This document shows, piece by piece, positions 35,904 to 44,081 of a stretch of 64,000 bases of DNA (within the stretch, counting starts at the first letter, position 1; the number at the start of each line of letters is the position of its first letter). Where the stretch lies: NCBI GenBank assembly GCA_963716925.1, contig CAVQUX010000033.1, forward strand, positions 1 to 64,000. Direction: 5' to 3'. The stretch is from DAISKN01 sp963716925 (GTDB lineage Bacteria > Acidobacteriota > Vicinamibacteria > Marinacidobacterales > SMYC01). Both the position numbers and the translations under genes were made by a program. The notes beneath the pieces are model-generated. The model was not told the DNA's origin, did no database searches, and saw nothing but the letters and a program-made list of their open reading frames with translations.

Positions 35904-36425
35904 ATGACCGATCCATTCATTGCCGAGATTCGAATCTTCCCCTTGAACTTCGCGGTCCGAGGCTGGGCTCTCTGCAACGGGCAGATTCTGCCGATTTCGC
36001 AGAACACCGCCCTCTTCTCTCTCCTGGGAACGACGTACGGAGGAGACGGCAGAACGACGTTCGCGTTACCCGACCTCCAGGGCCGGGCGCCGATGCACGC
36101 CGGCTCGGGGCCAGGGCTCACACCGAGAAACCTGGGCGAAAGCGCGGGAGAACCGTCGGTCACCGTGCTGCAGTCCCAGATGCCCGCTCATATCCACGCC
36201 GAGCTCGCGGAGTCTACGCCGGCGTCTACATCGACCCCGTCCGGGAACGCCTCGCTCGCCTCGGCCAACGCGGCGGGGGTTCGCTCCAATGTCTACGGTC
36301 CAGAAGGAGACCTCGCTCCCATGGGGGGAACGGCCGGTGGAAGCCAGCCGCACAACAACCGTCAGCCCTACCTCGGGCTGAACTTCCAGATCGCGCTCCA
36401 AGGGATCTTCCCGCCCCGGAGCTGA
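35904..36425 (+). CDS. phage tail collar domain protein 3
   Basis: A 173-residue paralogue, MTDPFIAEIRIFPLNFAVRG at the N-terminus, LLGTTYGGDGRTTFALPDLQ in the middle and GGSQPHNNRQPYLGLNFQIA near the C-terminus. The variable insert is Thr/Ser-rich (STPASTSTPSGNASLASANA). GGAG lies upstream of the ATG. The stop is one base before the GNAT start, so the pair is translationally linked. Confidence 0.88.
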   Translation: MTDPFIAEIRIFPLNFAVRGWALCNGQILPISQNTALFSLLGTTYGGDGRTTFALPDLQGRAPMHAGSGPGLTPRNLGESAGEPSVTVLQSQMPAHIHAELAESTPASTSTPSGNASLASANAAGVRSNVYGPEGDLAPMGGTAGGSQPHNNRQPYLGLNFQIALQGIFPPRS

Positions 36426-36426
36426 G

Positions 36427-36945
36427 ATGCCGGGAGCCGCGGGGGTTGCGTCCAGAGCGCTCGAGGGCGTGGCGCTTCGCGCGAGCGCGCCGTCGGACGG
36501 TCCTTTCCTCCTCGCCTTGTACCGGAGCACCCGGGAACGGGAGATGGCGCTCGTTCCCTGGTCGTCCCGGCAGAAGGAAGCGTTCGTACGGATGCAGTTC
36601 GAGGCCCAGGATCGGCATTACCGCGAACAGTTCGCTTCCGCGAGCTTCGACGTGGTGGAGCGCGAGGGCTCGCCTATCGGACGCCTCTACGTCGACCGGC
36701 GAGAGAAGGAGCTCCACGTCATCGACATCACCCTGGCGCCGGCTGAGCGCGGACGCGGAATCGGAGCCGCACTCCTCCAGGGAATCCTCGAGGAGGCTCG
36801 CTCGTCGGGAAAGGTGGTCTCGATTCACGTCGAGGCCGAGAACCCCGCGATGAGGCTCTACCGGCGACTGGGGTTCGAGCTGGTCGGGGACGCCGGGGTT
36901 TATCGCTTCATGGTGTGCCGTCCGGGAATGCCGGACGCCGGATAG
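36427..36945 (+). CDS. GNAT N-acetyltransferase of the tail-collar cluster
   Basis: A 172-residue acetyltransferase. The acetyl-CoA loop is APAERGRGIGAALLQGILEE (RGRGIG) and the C-terminal half is NPAMRLYRRLGFELVGDAGV. It starts one base after the third collar gene and is followed by the second DUF6916 gene ten bases on. The constant position next to collar genes suggests it acts on the collar proteins or a small molecule linked to them, such as their N-termini; this is inference. Confidence 0.87.
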   Translation: MPGAAGVASRALEGVALRASAPSDGPFLLALYRSTREREMALVPWSSRQKEAFVRMQFEAQDRHYREQFASASFDVVEREGSPIGRLYVDRREKELHVIDITLAPAERGRGIGAALLQGILEEARSSGKVVSIHVEAENPAMRLYRRLGFELVGDAGVYRFMVCRPGMPDAG

Positions 36946-36955
36946 GAGAAAGAGC

Positions 36956-37324
36956 ATGGAACGACGCGAGTTCATCGTCGGTGTCTGCGGCGCTGCCGTC
37001 GCCGTCGGCTCGAACGGGGCTTCGGGAGACTGCTCGGTGCTGTCTTCGCGAGAGCACTTCCGGGATCTCGTCAAACGAAGCTTCCGTGTCTATGACGATC
37101 GGTCGCGCTTCCTCGACGAGCTCCAGCTCGTCTCCATAGAGGACCGGCCGAGCGCGAAAGGCCTCGAGCAGTTCGACCTGGTTTTCGAGGGAGTTTTCGG
37201 TGAGAGTCTCTCGGAGGGAAGCTACGTCCTCCAGGAGACGCGCTCCCGCCGTTCCTACGCCATGCATCTGCAGGAGCGGGAGAGGACGAGAAGCTACCGG
37301 GCGACGTTCAGTCTTCTTGTTTGA
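36956..37324 (+). CDS. Tat-exported DUF6916 protein
   Basis: A 122-residue protein. MERREFIVGVCGAAVAVG is a twin-arginine-like signal with the RREF motif, so it may be exported folded. After it, the region FDLVFEGVFGESLSEGSYVL is the DUF6916 core shared with the gene at 34562. It is the last gene of the collar cluster. A 'Cys' in the signal (VGVCGAA) might be a lipidation site, but the surrounding residues do not fit a lipobox well. Confidence 0.75.
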   Translation: MERREFIVGVCGAAVAVGSNGASGDCSVLSSREHFRDLVKRSFRVYDDRSRFLDELQLVSIEDRPSAKGLEQFDLVFEGVFGESLSEGSYVLQETRSRRSYAMHLQERERTRSYRATFSLLV

Positions 37325-37406
37325 GCGCTGGCCGCATCGCGGGACTTTGTTCGAAGGGCGGCCCTCCCGCTTGAAGCGGCGACGCCGCTCTCCTATCCTT
37401 CCGGCC

Positions 37407-38672
37407 ATGCGGCGTTTGCTCTACCTCCTCGCGGTCCTCGCGTCTCCGGCAGCAGCTCAGACTCCCCACCCGACCACGGTGGCCATCCGCGCAGGACGTC
37501 TCATCGACGGTCTCGGCGGGGCTCCGGTGACGGGGGCGACCATTCTCATCGAGGGCGAGCGCATCCGCGCGGTGGGCGCGGGACTCGCCATTCCCGCGGG
37601 AGCCAGCGTCATCGATCTCTCCAGAATGACGGTCCTTCCGGGGCTCATCGATTGCCACACCCATATCACCAGCGCGCCGGGAGCGGCTTCGGAATTCCGT
37701 TCGAGCTTCCTCGATGCCGCGATCCTCGCGCCGAGCCACGCCCGCGCCACCCTCGAAGCCGGATTCACCACCATACGTGACGTCGGCGCCCCTCAGTTCG
37801 TCGACGTGGCGCTCCGCAACGCGATCGATCGCGGCGACATTCCCGGACCGAGGATCCAGGCGGCGACCCTTCCCATCAGCGCCACCGGAGGGCACGGGGA
37901 CGTCAACGGGCTTTCCCCGTTCGTCGAGTTTCACGCGTTCTCCGGCGTCGCCGACGGCGTCGACGAGATCCGGAAGAAGGTCCGATTCGAGGTGAAGTAC
38001 GGGGCCGACCTGATCAAAGTCATGGCCACCGCGGGGGCGATGTCCGAGGAGGAATCCGTCGACGCGGCGCTCTTCACCCAGGAGGAGCTCGACGCTGTCG
38101 TCGATGAAGCCCGGGCCTGGGGCCGGCGGGTCGCGGCCCACGCGCACGGCGCCGAGGGGATCAAGCGCGCGGTCCGCGCCGGAGTCGTCTCCATCGATCA
38201 CGGAACGTTCCTGGACGAGGAGGGTGCCCGGCTGATGGTGGAGCATGGCACCTATCTGGTGAAGGATTCGTACGAAGACCGTTGGTTTCTCGAGCGCGCC
38301 CCCGGATGGGGCTACCCGCCGATCGTCGTCGAGAAGCTCGCGAAAATCGTCGAGGGGCATCAGGCGGCCTTCCTCCTCGCGATGAAGCAGGGAGTCAAGA
38401 TCGCCTTCGGGACCGATGCCGGGATGACTCCCCACGGCGAGAACGCGAAGCAGTTCGGCGACTACGTCGAGTGGGGCATGAAGCCCATGGACGCGATCCT
38501 CACGGCCACCAGGAACGCCGCCGACGTCCTCGGCTGGAGCGATCGGGTCGGCGCCATCGCCCCCGGAAGATTCGCGGACATCATCGCCGTCGAGGGAGAT
38601 CCTCTCGCCGACATCACCGAGCTCGAGCGCGTGCGCTTCGTGATGAAGGGCGGCGTCCTCTTCAAGCAATAG
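37407..38672 (+). CDS. secreted metal-dependent amidohydrolase (imidazolonepropionase-like)
   Basis: A 421-residue enzyme of the amidohydrolase superfamily with a signal peptide (MRRLLYLLAVLASPAAAQ). Metal ligands are HTH in LIDCHTHITS, Lys in GADLIKVMATAGAMSEEE (probably carbamylated), His in AAHAHG and SIDHGTFLD, and Asp in AFGTDAGMTPHG, an intact binuclear site. It is closest to the Xaa-Pro dipeptidase or Xaa-Arg dipeptidase subgroup of the family, acting on peptides or amides outside the cytoplasm; the substrate is not certain. It is monocistronic. Confidence 0.88.
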   Translation: MRRLLYLLAVLASPAAAQTPHPTTVAIRAGRLIDGLGGAPVTGATILIEGERIRAVGAGLAIPAGASVIDLSRMTVLPGLIDCHTHITSAPGAASEFRSSFLDAAILAPSHARATLEAGFTTIRDVGAPQFVDVALRNAIDRGDIPGPRIQAATLPISATGGHGDVNGLSPFVEFHAFSGVADGVDEIRKKVRFEVKYGADLIKVMATAGAMSEEESVDAALFTQEELDAVVDEARAWGRRVAAHAHGAEGIKRAVRAGVVSIDHGTFLDEEGARLMVEHGTYLVKDSYEDRWFLERAPGWGYPPIVVEKLAKIVEGHQAAFLLAMKQGVKIAFGTDAGMTPHGENAKQFGDYVEWGMKPMDAILTATRNAADVLGWSDRVGAIAPGRFADIIAVEGDPLADITELERVRFVMKGGVLFKQ

Positions 38673-38803
38673 CTCCGTCCTCGAGGGGCGACGTGGCCCG
38701 ATCCCCCCGCGTCGCCGGAAACCTCCTGAGCCCCGGGTACTTGAAGCCCGAGCCAGAAATGGAACCGAGGTTGCAGCTCGGTGTCTTCAAAAGGGGGAGC
38801 GCC

Positions 38804-39832
38804 ATGAGCCGAATCACTTACCTTCTGGTAGTTCTCGGGCTTTCCTCCCTGGCAGTCGCGGAGCCCCCCACCCGGGCCAAGGAGATCGAGCTTTCCGGCT
38901 ATGCCGAATGGAGGTCGGAGGGAATTTTGGTGGTGGACGGGCAGCGGGTCACGCCCGCCGAGGACGCCCGCTTCGAGGGAAAGGGCCGCGCCCGGCGATT
39001 CCTGGGAATTCCTCTCGGCTACGAAGTGAAGGTCGAAGGCGTGAGGCTCGAAGACGGAACCGTTCTCGGCCGGAAGATCGAAGCGAAACCGAACGGGAGC
39101 GCGTTTTACGAGGGGCCGATTCGAGCGGGCGCCGATGCCATGGAGCAGGAGTTCCGGCGCCTCGGACGCGCGGCGGAGTACGACGCCTACGGCCACATCG
39201 CCTGGGACTACGGGAAGCTCCTGGAATCCGGACGGGACGTCGAACGCTTGCGGAACATCGCCGGACGGCTGACTCCCCCGTACCTCGATCGCGAGGACTT
39301 TCGCGTGTACGTGGTCGAGAACGAGGAGTGGAACGCGATGGCCGCTCCCAACGGCGCGATCTACGCGTTCAGCGGTCTCCTGCGGGACATGGACGACGAC
39401 GAGGTCGCGATCGTTCTCGGGCACGAGCTCGCCCACGCGACTCACGAGCACTCGCGCCGCTCCTACAAGAAATCGATGCTCGTGAGCCTCCTGGGATGGG
39501 GCGCGAGCGCGGCCGCGGATTCCATCGATCACGATGGGGCGCGCATCGCCACCAAGGTCGGGATCTACGCGGGCACTCTCGCCTGGACGAACGGCTACGG
39601 CCGCTCGGCGGAAGATCAGGCCGACCGCGTGGGCCTTCGCTACGCGTACGAGGCGGGCTACGACGTGCGCAAGGGTCCGACGCTCTGGCAGAAATTCGCC
39701 GCGAAGTACCGCGGGCTTCCGAAGGCGCTCAACTTCTTCCTCGGGAGCCACTCGGTGGCGAAGGACCGGGCGAGGAACCTGGAGCAGGAGATTCGCTACA
39801 ACTACTCGGGCGACGGCGCCCGCGCGCACTAG
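38804..39832 (+). CDS. M48 family metalloprotease
   Basis: A 342-residue secreted protease with signal peptide (MSRITYLLVVLGLSSLAVA). An N-terminal DUF5666-like beta domain (residues about 28-95) precedes the peptidase domain. The zinc motif is LGHELAHATHEHSRR (HExxH) with the third ligand in SAEDQADRVGLRYA. PNGAIYAFSGLL is the conserved edge-strand segment of periplasmic BepA/LoiP-type M48 enzymes, which act in outer-membrane quality control. The stop codon shares CTAG with the stop of the convergent gene. Confidence 0.9.
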   Translation: MSRITYLLVVLGLSSLAVAEPPTRAKEIELSGYAEWRSEGILVVDGQRVTPAEDARFEGKGRARRFLGIPLGYEVKVEGVRLEDGTVLGRKIEAKPNGSAFYEGPIRAGADAMEQEFRRLGRAAEYDAYGHIAWDYGKLLESGRDVERLRNIAGRLTPPYLDREDFRVYVVENEEWNAMAAPNGAIYAFSGLLRDMDDDEVAIVLGHELAHATHEHSRRSYKKSMLVSLLGWGASAAADSIDHDGARIATKVGIYAGTLAWTNGYGRSAEDQADRVGLRYAYEAGYDVRKGPTLWQKFAAKYRGLPKALNFFLGSHSVAKDRARNLEQEIRYNYSGDGARAH

Positions 39833-41328
39833 CTTCTAAGAAAGTAGACCAGCTGACTGGAAGACTGGAGCGCCCAGTTGAAGCAGCGCGGCGGCCGGTT
39901 CAAGTCGAGCCGCAGCGCTTCGGAAAAGAGCCGGTCGAAGCGCCGGCGGAAACGCCGGCGCTGCTCCGGGTCCCGGGAGAAGAAGACTCCCATCGCGAAG
40001 CTCGCGGCGAGCTCGGTGTCGTGGCGCTCCATACCCTGGTCCTGAGGACCCGGCGCCTCGGCGGCGCCTTCCGAGCCGAAGCAGTCGATCACGTAGTAGG
40101 CGCGCGAGCCGTCGGGCACGAGCCCTCGGCGGTCGAGAAAATCGCAGAAGCGCACGACCATTTCCGGAACCCGTTCGTCGCCGCTGAGCCGCCAGTACGA
40201 AAAGAGGGCGTCGAGGAGAATCGCCGTCATCCAGGCGGAGGTGGCCCCGGGGAGACGCGACTCGCTCGGATCGTACAATCCCCAGTCCTGGCGGAAGGAG
40301 CCGTCCGCGGGCCGTCCGTCCGGCGGCCGGGTCTGGTGCCGATGGAGGGCGTCCGCATACTCCCGGCACCTGCGCCAGTATTCTTCTCGTCCGGTCAGCT
40401 CGAAGCCGTGGAGAGCGCCGAGAAAACCGTAGGCCTCGTGCCGCGGCGACCAGAACTCCCGCCCGACTTCGGGGTCGACGTCGGGAGAGACCGGCCGATA
40501 GCTCTCCGGACGGTAGCCCGGCTCCCAGCGGTCGAAACAGAATCGCGCCATCGCTTCTCCCGCCGCCCTCGCTCTCTCGTCGCCGGTGAGGAGCCAGTGG
40601 ATGTGCATCGCGCGCGGGTAGACGTACTTCACGTCGGGCCCTTTCAGGGTGAAGGCGCCGGAGTCCGGGCCCTCCATCCGGGTGTGAAGGCGAACGAACT
40701 CCGCGGCGCGATGGGCCGCTTCCAGGTACCGCCGTTCCCCCGTGCGCACGTAGAGCCTGTAGTAGCACGTGGTCCGATCGAAGAGCCAATGATGGAAGAC
40801 CGGGCTCTCTATGTAGTCGAGAGAGCCGGGAAAGGCGCGCTCCGCCATCCGATCGTAGTCCGCGAAGGCGCCGGACTCCGACGCGGGAACCTGCGGGCCC
40901 GCGACCTCGCTCGCGCAGAGCCAGTCCGGCGGTTGCAGCGCCCACACCCGGGAGGTGGAGGCCGCCGAGGCGAGAGGCGAGATGCGTTTCCCCGGACCGG
41001 CCTGGAGTCGCATTTGCAGCCGACGGTTCCCACGACCCGCGAAGTCCACTCTCGCCTGAATCAGTACGGAGCGGAGGCTCCCCTCTCGACCGCCCGTCCG
41101 CCAGGTTTCGAGCGGCGTCACCGAGGCTTCGATCTCGCGACCCTCCTCGTCCACGAGCTGAATCCCGTCGAGGTCGTCGAGGAGGTCGGGAGGCAGAGGG
41201 AAGCCGAAGCTCACGACCTCCCGTCCCGCCACCCCCGCCTTCGGCTCGAGCCGGACGTCGATCGCGATCGGGGAGCGTCGGGGCAGGAGGAGCGACGAGC
41301 CCGCGAGAAGAAACGCGCGGCGATTCAA
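39829..41328 (-). CDS. Tat-exported protein of unknown function, helical-toroid-like
   Basis: A 499-residue protein with a twin-arginine signal (MNRRAFLLAGSSLLLPR). The first third is beta-rich (FGFPLPPDLLDDLDGIQLVD), and the rest is a series of helix pairs (YLEAAHRAAEFVRLHTR, RARAAGEAMARFCFDRWE, YWRRCREYADALHRHQTR) with aromatic and acidic residues, in the style of six-hairpin glycosidases and lyases. An oligosaccharide hydrolase or lyase is possible, but no catalytic motif is certain. It is followed ten bases before by the POT gene in the same direction. Confidence 0.65.
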   Translation of the reverse strand: MNRRAFLLAGSSLLLPRRSPIAIDVRLEPKAGVAGREVVSFGFPLPPDLLDDLDGIQLVDEEGREIEASVTPLETWRTGGREGSLRSVLIQARVDFAGRGNRRLQMRLQAGPGKRISPLASAASTSRVWALQPPDWLCASEVAGPQVPASESGAFADYDRMAERAFPGSLDYIESPVFHHWLFDRTTCYYRLYVRTGERRYLEAAHRAAEFVRLHTRMEGPDSGAFTLKGPDVKYVYPRAMHIHWLLTGDERARAAGEAMARFCFDRWEPGYRPESYRPVSPDVDPEVGREFWSPRHEAYGFLGALHGFELTGREEYWRRCREYADALHRHQTRPPDGRPADGSFRQDWGLYDPSESRLPGATSAWMTAILLDALFSYWRLSGDERVPEMVVRFCDFLDRRGLVPDGSRAYYVIDCFGSEGAAEAPGPQDQGMERHDTELAASFAMGVFFSRDPEQRRRFRRRFDRLFSEALRLDLNRPPRCFNWALQSSSQLVYFLRS

Positions 41329-41338
41329 CTCGGGCGGC

Positions 41339-42760
41339 TCAGCGGACTCCGGACATCAGGCCGCGGATGGGCTTCATCAGGATCGCCAGCAGCACCGTAG
41401 CCGCGAGGCTCACCAGGCCCACGGCGCCGAAGAGCTGCGGGAGAGGAAGACGGTCGAAGAACCCGGCCACCGAGCCAGCGGTGAAGTTCCCGAGAGCGTT
41501 GGTGAGGAACCAGGTGCCCATGATGAAACCCAGGATCCTCACCGGAGCGAGCTTGCTCACCATGCTGAGCCCGATGGGCGAGAGGCTCAGCTCGCCGAGC
41601 GCGTGCAGCAAGTAGACGCCGACGAGCCACCAGGGGCTCACCTTCACCCCCTGCTGTTCGAAGAGCGTCGAGGCAAAGGCGATGAGGAAGAAGCTCGCGC
41701 TGAGCAACAGGAGCGCAATCGCGAACTTCGCGGGGCTCGAGGGCGCGCGCCGCCCCAGACGCGTCCACATCCACGCGAATAGCGGAGCGAGGGTGATCAC
41801 GAAGAAAGGCTCGACCGACTGAAACCAGCTCGAAGGAAGTCCGAAGAACTGATTCTCCGTGATTCGGTCGGCGAACAGCGTGAGGCTCGAGCCCGCCTGC
41901 TCGAAGCCCATCCAGAACAGGGTTGCGAAGACGAAAAGGAGAGCGATGGCGCCGATTCGCTTGCGCTCGACCGCGTTCTCGGCGCCCTTCAAAAGAAGCC
42001 AGGCGAAGAGCGCCACCGCCGAGCCCGCGATCAGATAGTCCCGGTACTGCCCGGAAAGGATCAGGACCGTCCCGAGCAATGCGACGGCCGCCCCCACCTG
42101 CAGCCACAGCTTTCCCGCGTCCTTCGGGGGCTGGCTCAAGATGCCCGCGGTCCCGAGCCTTTTGCCTCCGATCACGTACTGCACGAGGCCGAGAGTCATG
42201 CCCACTCCGGCGGCGCCGAAGCCCCAGTGCCATCCGATCCTCTGGCCGAGGTATCCGCAGATCAGTGGGCTTACCGTGGCTCCCAGATTGATGCCCATAT
42301 AGAACAGGGTGAATCCCGAATCACGGCGATCGTCGTCGGTGCCGTAGAGCCCGCCGACGATGGAGCTGATGTTCGCCTTCAAGAGCCCGGTCCCGAGAAC
42401 GATGAGCACGAGCCCGCCGAAGAACAGAGTCGGAACCCCCTGAAGCGCGAGACTGTAGTGGCCGAGAGCGATGAGGATTCCTCCCACGAGGACCGCCCGC
42501 CTCAAACCGAGGAGCTTGTCGGCAATGAACCCGCCGGGAATCGTGGCGAGGTAGACCGAGCCGGTGTAGAGACCGTAGATCCAGGCCGCGCGCTCGGTGT
42601 CCAGCCCGAGCCCGCCGTTCTCGGGCGAGGCGACCATGAACAGGAACAGGATCGCCCTCATGCCGTAGTAGCTGAAGCGCTCCCAGAACTCGGTCAGGAA
42701 GAGCGTCGTGAGCCCGCGGGGATGTCCGGCGAGGCCGCCGCGGTCGAGCTCCGCGCTCAC
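41339..42760 (-). CDS. POT family proton-dependent peptide transporter
   Basis: A 473-residue inner-membrane transporter with about 14 hydrophobic helices. GTG 42760 overlaps the nupC stop as GTGA. The proton-coupling signature ExxERFxYYG is TEFWERFSYYGMRAIL near residue 25. The second signature is FTLFYMGINLGATVSPLICG. Substrates are usually di- and tripeptides. The longer open frame to 43045 is out of the nupC gene and rejected. Transcribed with nupC and probably the Tat protein. Confidence 0.9.
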   Translation of the reverse strand: MSAELDRGGLAGHPRGLTTLFLTEFWERFSYYGMRAILFLFMVASPENGGLGLDTERAAWIYGLYTGSVYLATIPGGFIADKLLGLRRAVLVGGILIALGHYSLALQGVPTLFFGGLVLIVLGTGLLKANISSIVGGLYGTDDDRRDSGFTLFYMGINLGATVSPLICGYLGQRIGWHWGFGAAGVGMTLGLVQYVIGGKRLGTAGILSQPPKDAGKLWLQVGAAVALLGTVLILSGQYRDYLIAGSAVALFAWLLLKGAENAVERKRIGAIALLFVFATLFWMGFEQAGSSLTLFADRITENQFFGLPSSWFQSVEPFFVITLAPLFAWMWTRLGRRAPSSPAKFAIALLLLSASFFLIAFASTLFEQQGVKVSPWWLVGVYLLHALGELSLSPIGLSMVSKLAPVRILGFIMGTWFLTNALGNFTAGSVAGFFDRLPLPQLFGAVGLVSLAATVLLAILMKPIRGLMSGVR

Positions 42761-43989
42761 AGCAGCATGCCCACGATCGAGGCCGACATCAGATTGGCCA
42801 TGGTGCCCGCGAGCATCGCTCGGATCCCGAGAGAGGCCAGCTCGTCCCGCTGCGTCGGCGCGAGCGCCCCGAGACCTCCGATCTGGATCCCGATCGAGCT
42901 CAGGTTCGCGAACCCGCAAAGGGCGAAGGTGGCGATGGTGAACGAGCGCGGATCGAGCGAAGCTTTCTCGGCTCCGAGGACGGAGAAGGCCACGAGCTCG
43001 TTCAGGACCATCCGCGTCCCGAGGAGGTTTCCCACGGACAGGCAATCCTTCCAGGGAATGCCGATGACCCAGGCGACGGGAGCGAACAGGAATCCGAAGA
43101 TGGTCTCGAGGCTCTGCGGAAACCAGTGGAACCCGCGAGCCGCCAGAAAACCGTGGGTTCCCCCGAGAAGGGCGTTGGCGAGGGCGATGAGCGCCATGAA
43201 GGCGATGAGCATGGCCGCGATGTTCAGCGCCAGGTGAAGGCCGTCGGTCGTACCCCGCGCGATGGCGGCGAGGAAGTTCCGCTCCTTCTCCGTCTTGGGG
43301 ATCTCCGTGCGGCCGGCGGTGACCGGGGTCCCGGTCTCGGGCACGAGCATCTTCGCCATGAGGATCGTACCCGGAGCGGTCATGATGACGGCCGTCAGCA
43401 GGTGCTTCGCCTCGATGCCGTAGGCCAGGTAAGCGCCCATGATGCCGCCGGAGACGTGGGCCATCCCGCTGGTCATCACCGTCATCAGCTCGGAGCGCGT
43501 GAGCTGCGGAAGGTAAGGCCGGATGGTGAGGGGGGCTTCCGTCTGGCCCATGAAGATGCTCGCGGCGACGTTGAGGGACTCCGCGCCGCTCGCGCCCATG
43601 AATCGGGACATGACGAAAGCGGCGACGCGGATCACGAGTTGCATGATCCCCATGTGATAGAGGAGCGCGAAGAACGCCGCGATGAAGATGATCGTCGGGA
43701 GCACCTGGAATGCGAAGGAGAAGCCGAATTCCGACCCTTTTGCGCCAATCTTGCCGATGACGAACTCGGAGCCGACGTAGGAGAAGTCGAGGAGCCGATT
43801 GACCAGAGCCCCCGCTCTCTCGAAGAGGGCGCGGCCGACGTCGTACCTCAGGACGAAGAACGCGAAAGCGATCTGCAGCCCGAGACCCCAGAGGACCGTC
43901 TTGAGCCGAATGGCGCGCCGATCGGTCGAGAACGTGTAGGCGAGCGCGATCATGGTCGCGAGGCCCAAAACACCGGTGAAACGCCCCAT
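42757..43989 (-). CDS. concentrative nucleoside transporter (NupC/CNT)
   Basis: A 410-residue membrane protein of the CNT family, which import nucleosides with Na+ or H+. The core has GQTEAPLTIRPYLPQLTRSE and TSGMAHVSGGIMGAYLAYGI, which include the nucleoside-binding GxxxTE and serine-rich hairpin. YFNPLL-type gate is represented by LALNIAAMLIAFMALI. The gene is monocistronic upstream and shares its end with the peptide transporter. Confidence 0.93.
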   Translation of the reverse strand: MGRFTGVLGLATMIALAYTFSTDRRAIRLKTVLWGLGLQIAFAFFVLRYDVGRALFERAGALVNRLLDFSYVGSEFVIGKIGAKGSEFGFSFAFQVLPTIIFIAAFFALLYHMGIMQLVIRVAAFVMSRFMGASGAESLNVAASIFMGQTEAPLTIRPYLPQLTRSELMTVMTSGMAHVSGGIMGAYLAYGIEAKHLLTAVIMTAPGTILMAKMLVPETGTPVTAGRTEIPKTEKERNFLAAIARGTTDGLHLALNIAAMLIAFMALIALANALLGGTHGFLAARGFHWFPQSLETIFGFLFAPVAWVIGIPWKDCLSVGNLLGTRMVLNELVAFSVLGAEKASLDPRSFTIATFALCGFANLSSIGIQIGGLGALAPTQRDELASLGIRAMLAGTMANLMSASIVGMLL

Positions 43990-44081
43990 TGGGGCCGAGA
44001 GCCTAACACTTTCCTCCCACGCTTGCGAACGCCGGGCTCAGTGGTAGACTCCCTCTCCTTTCAACCCTCCGGAGTCGCCCA

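Noticed and set aside
34864..36425. Prophage or contractile tail locus
   Set aside because: No capsid, portal, terminase, sheath, tube or lysis gene is in the vicinity.
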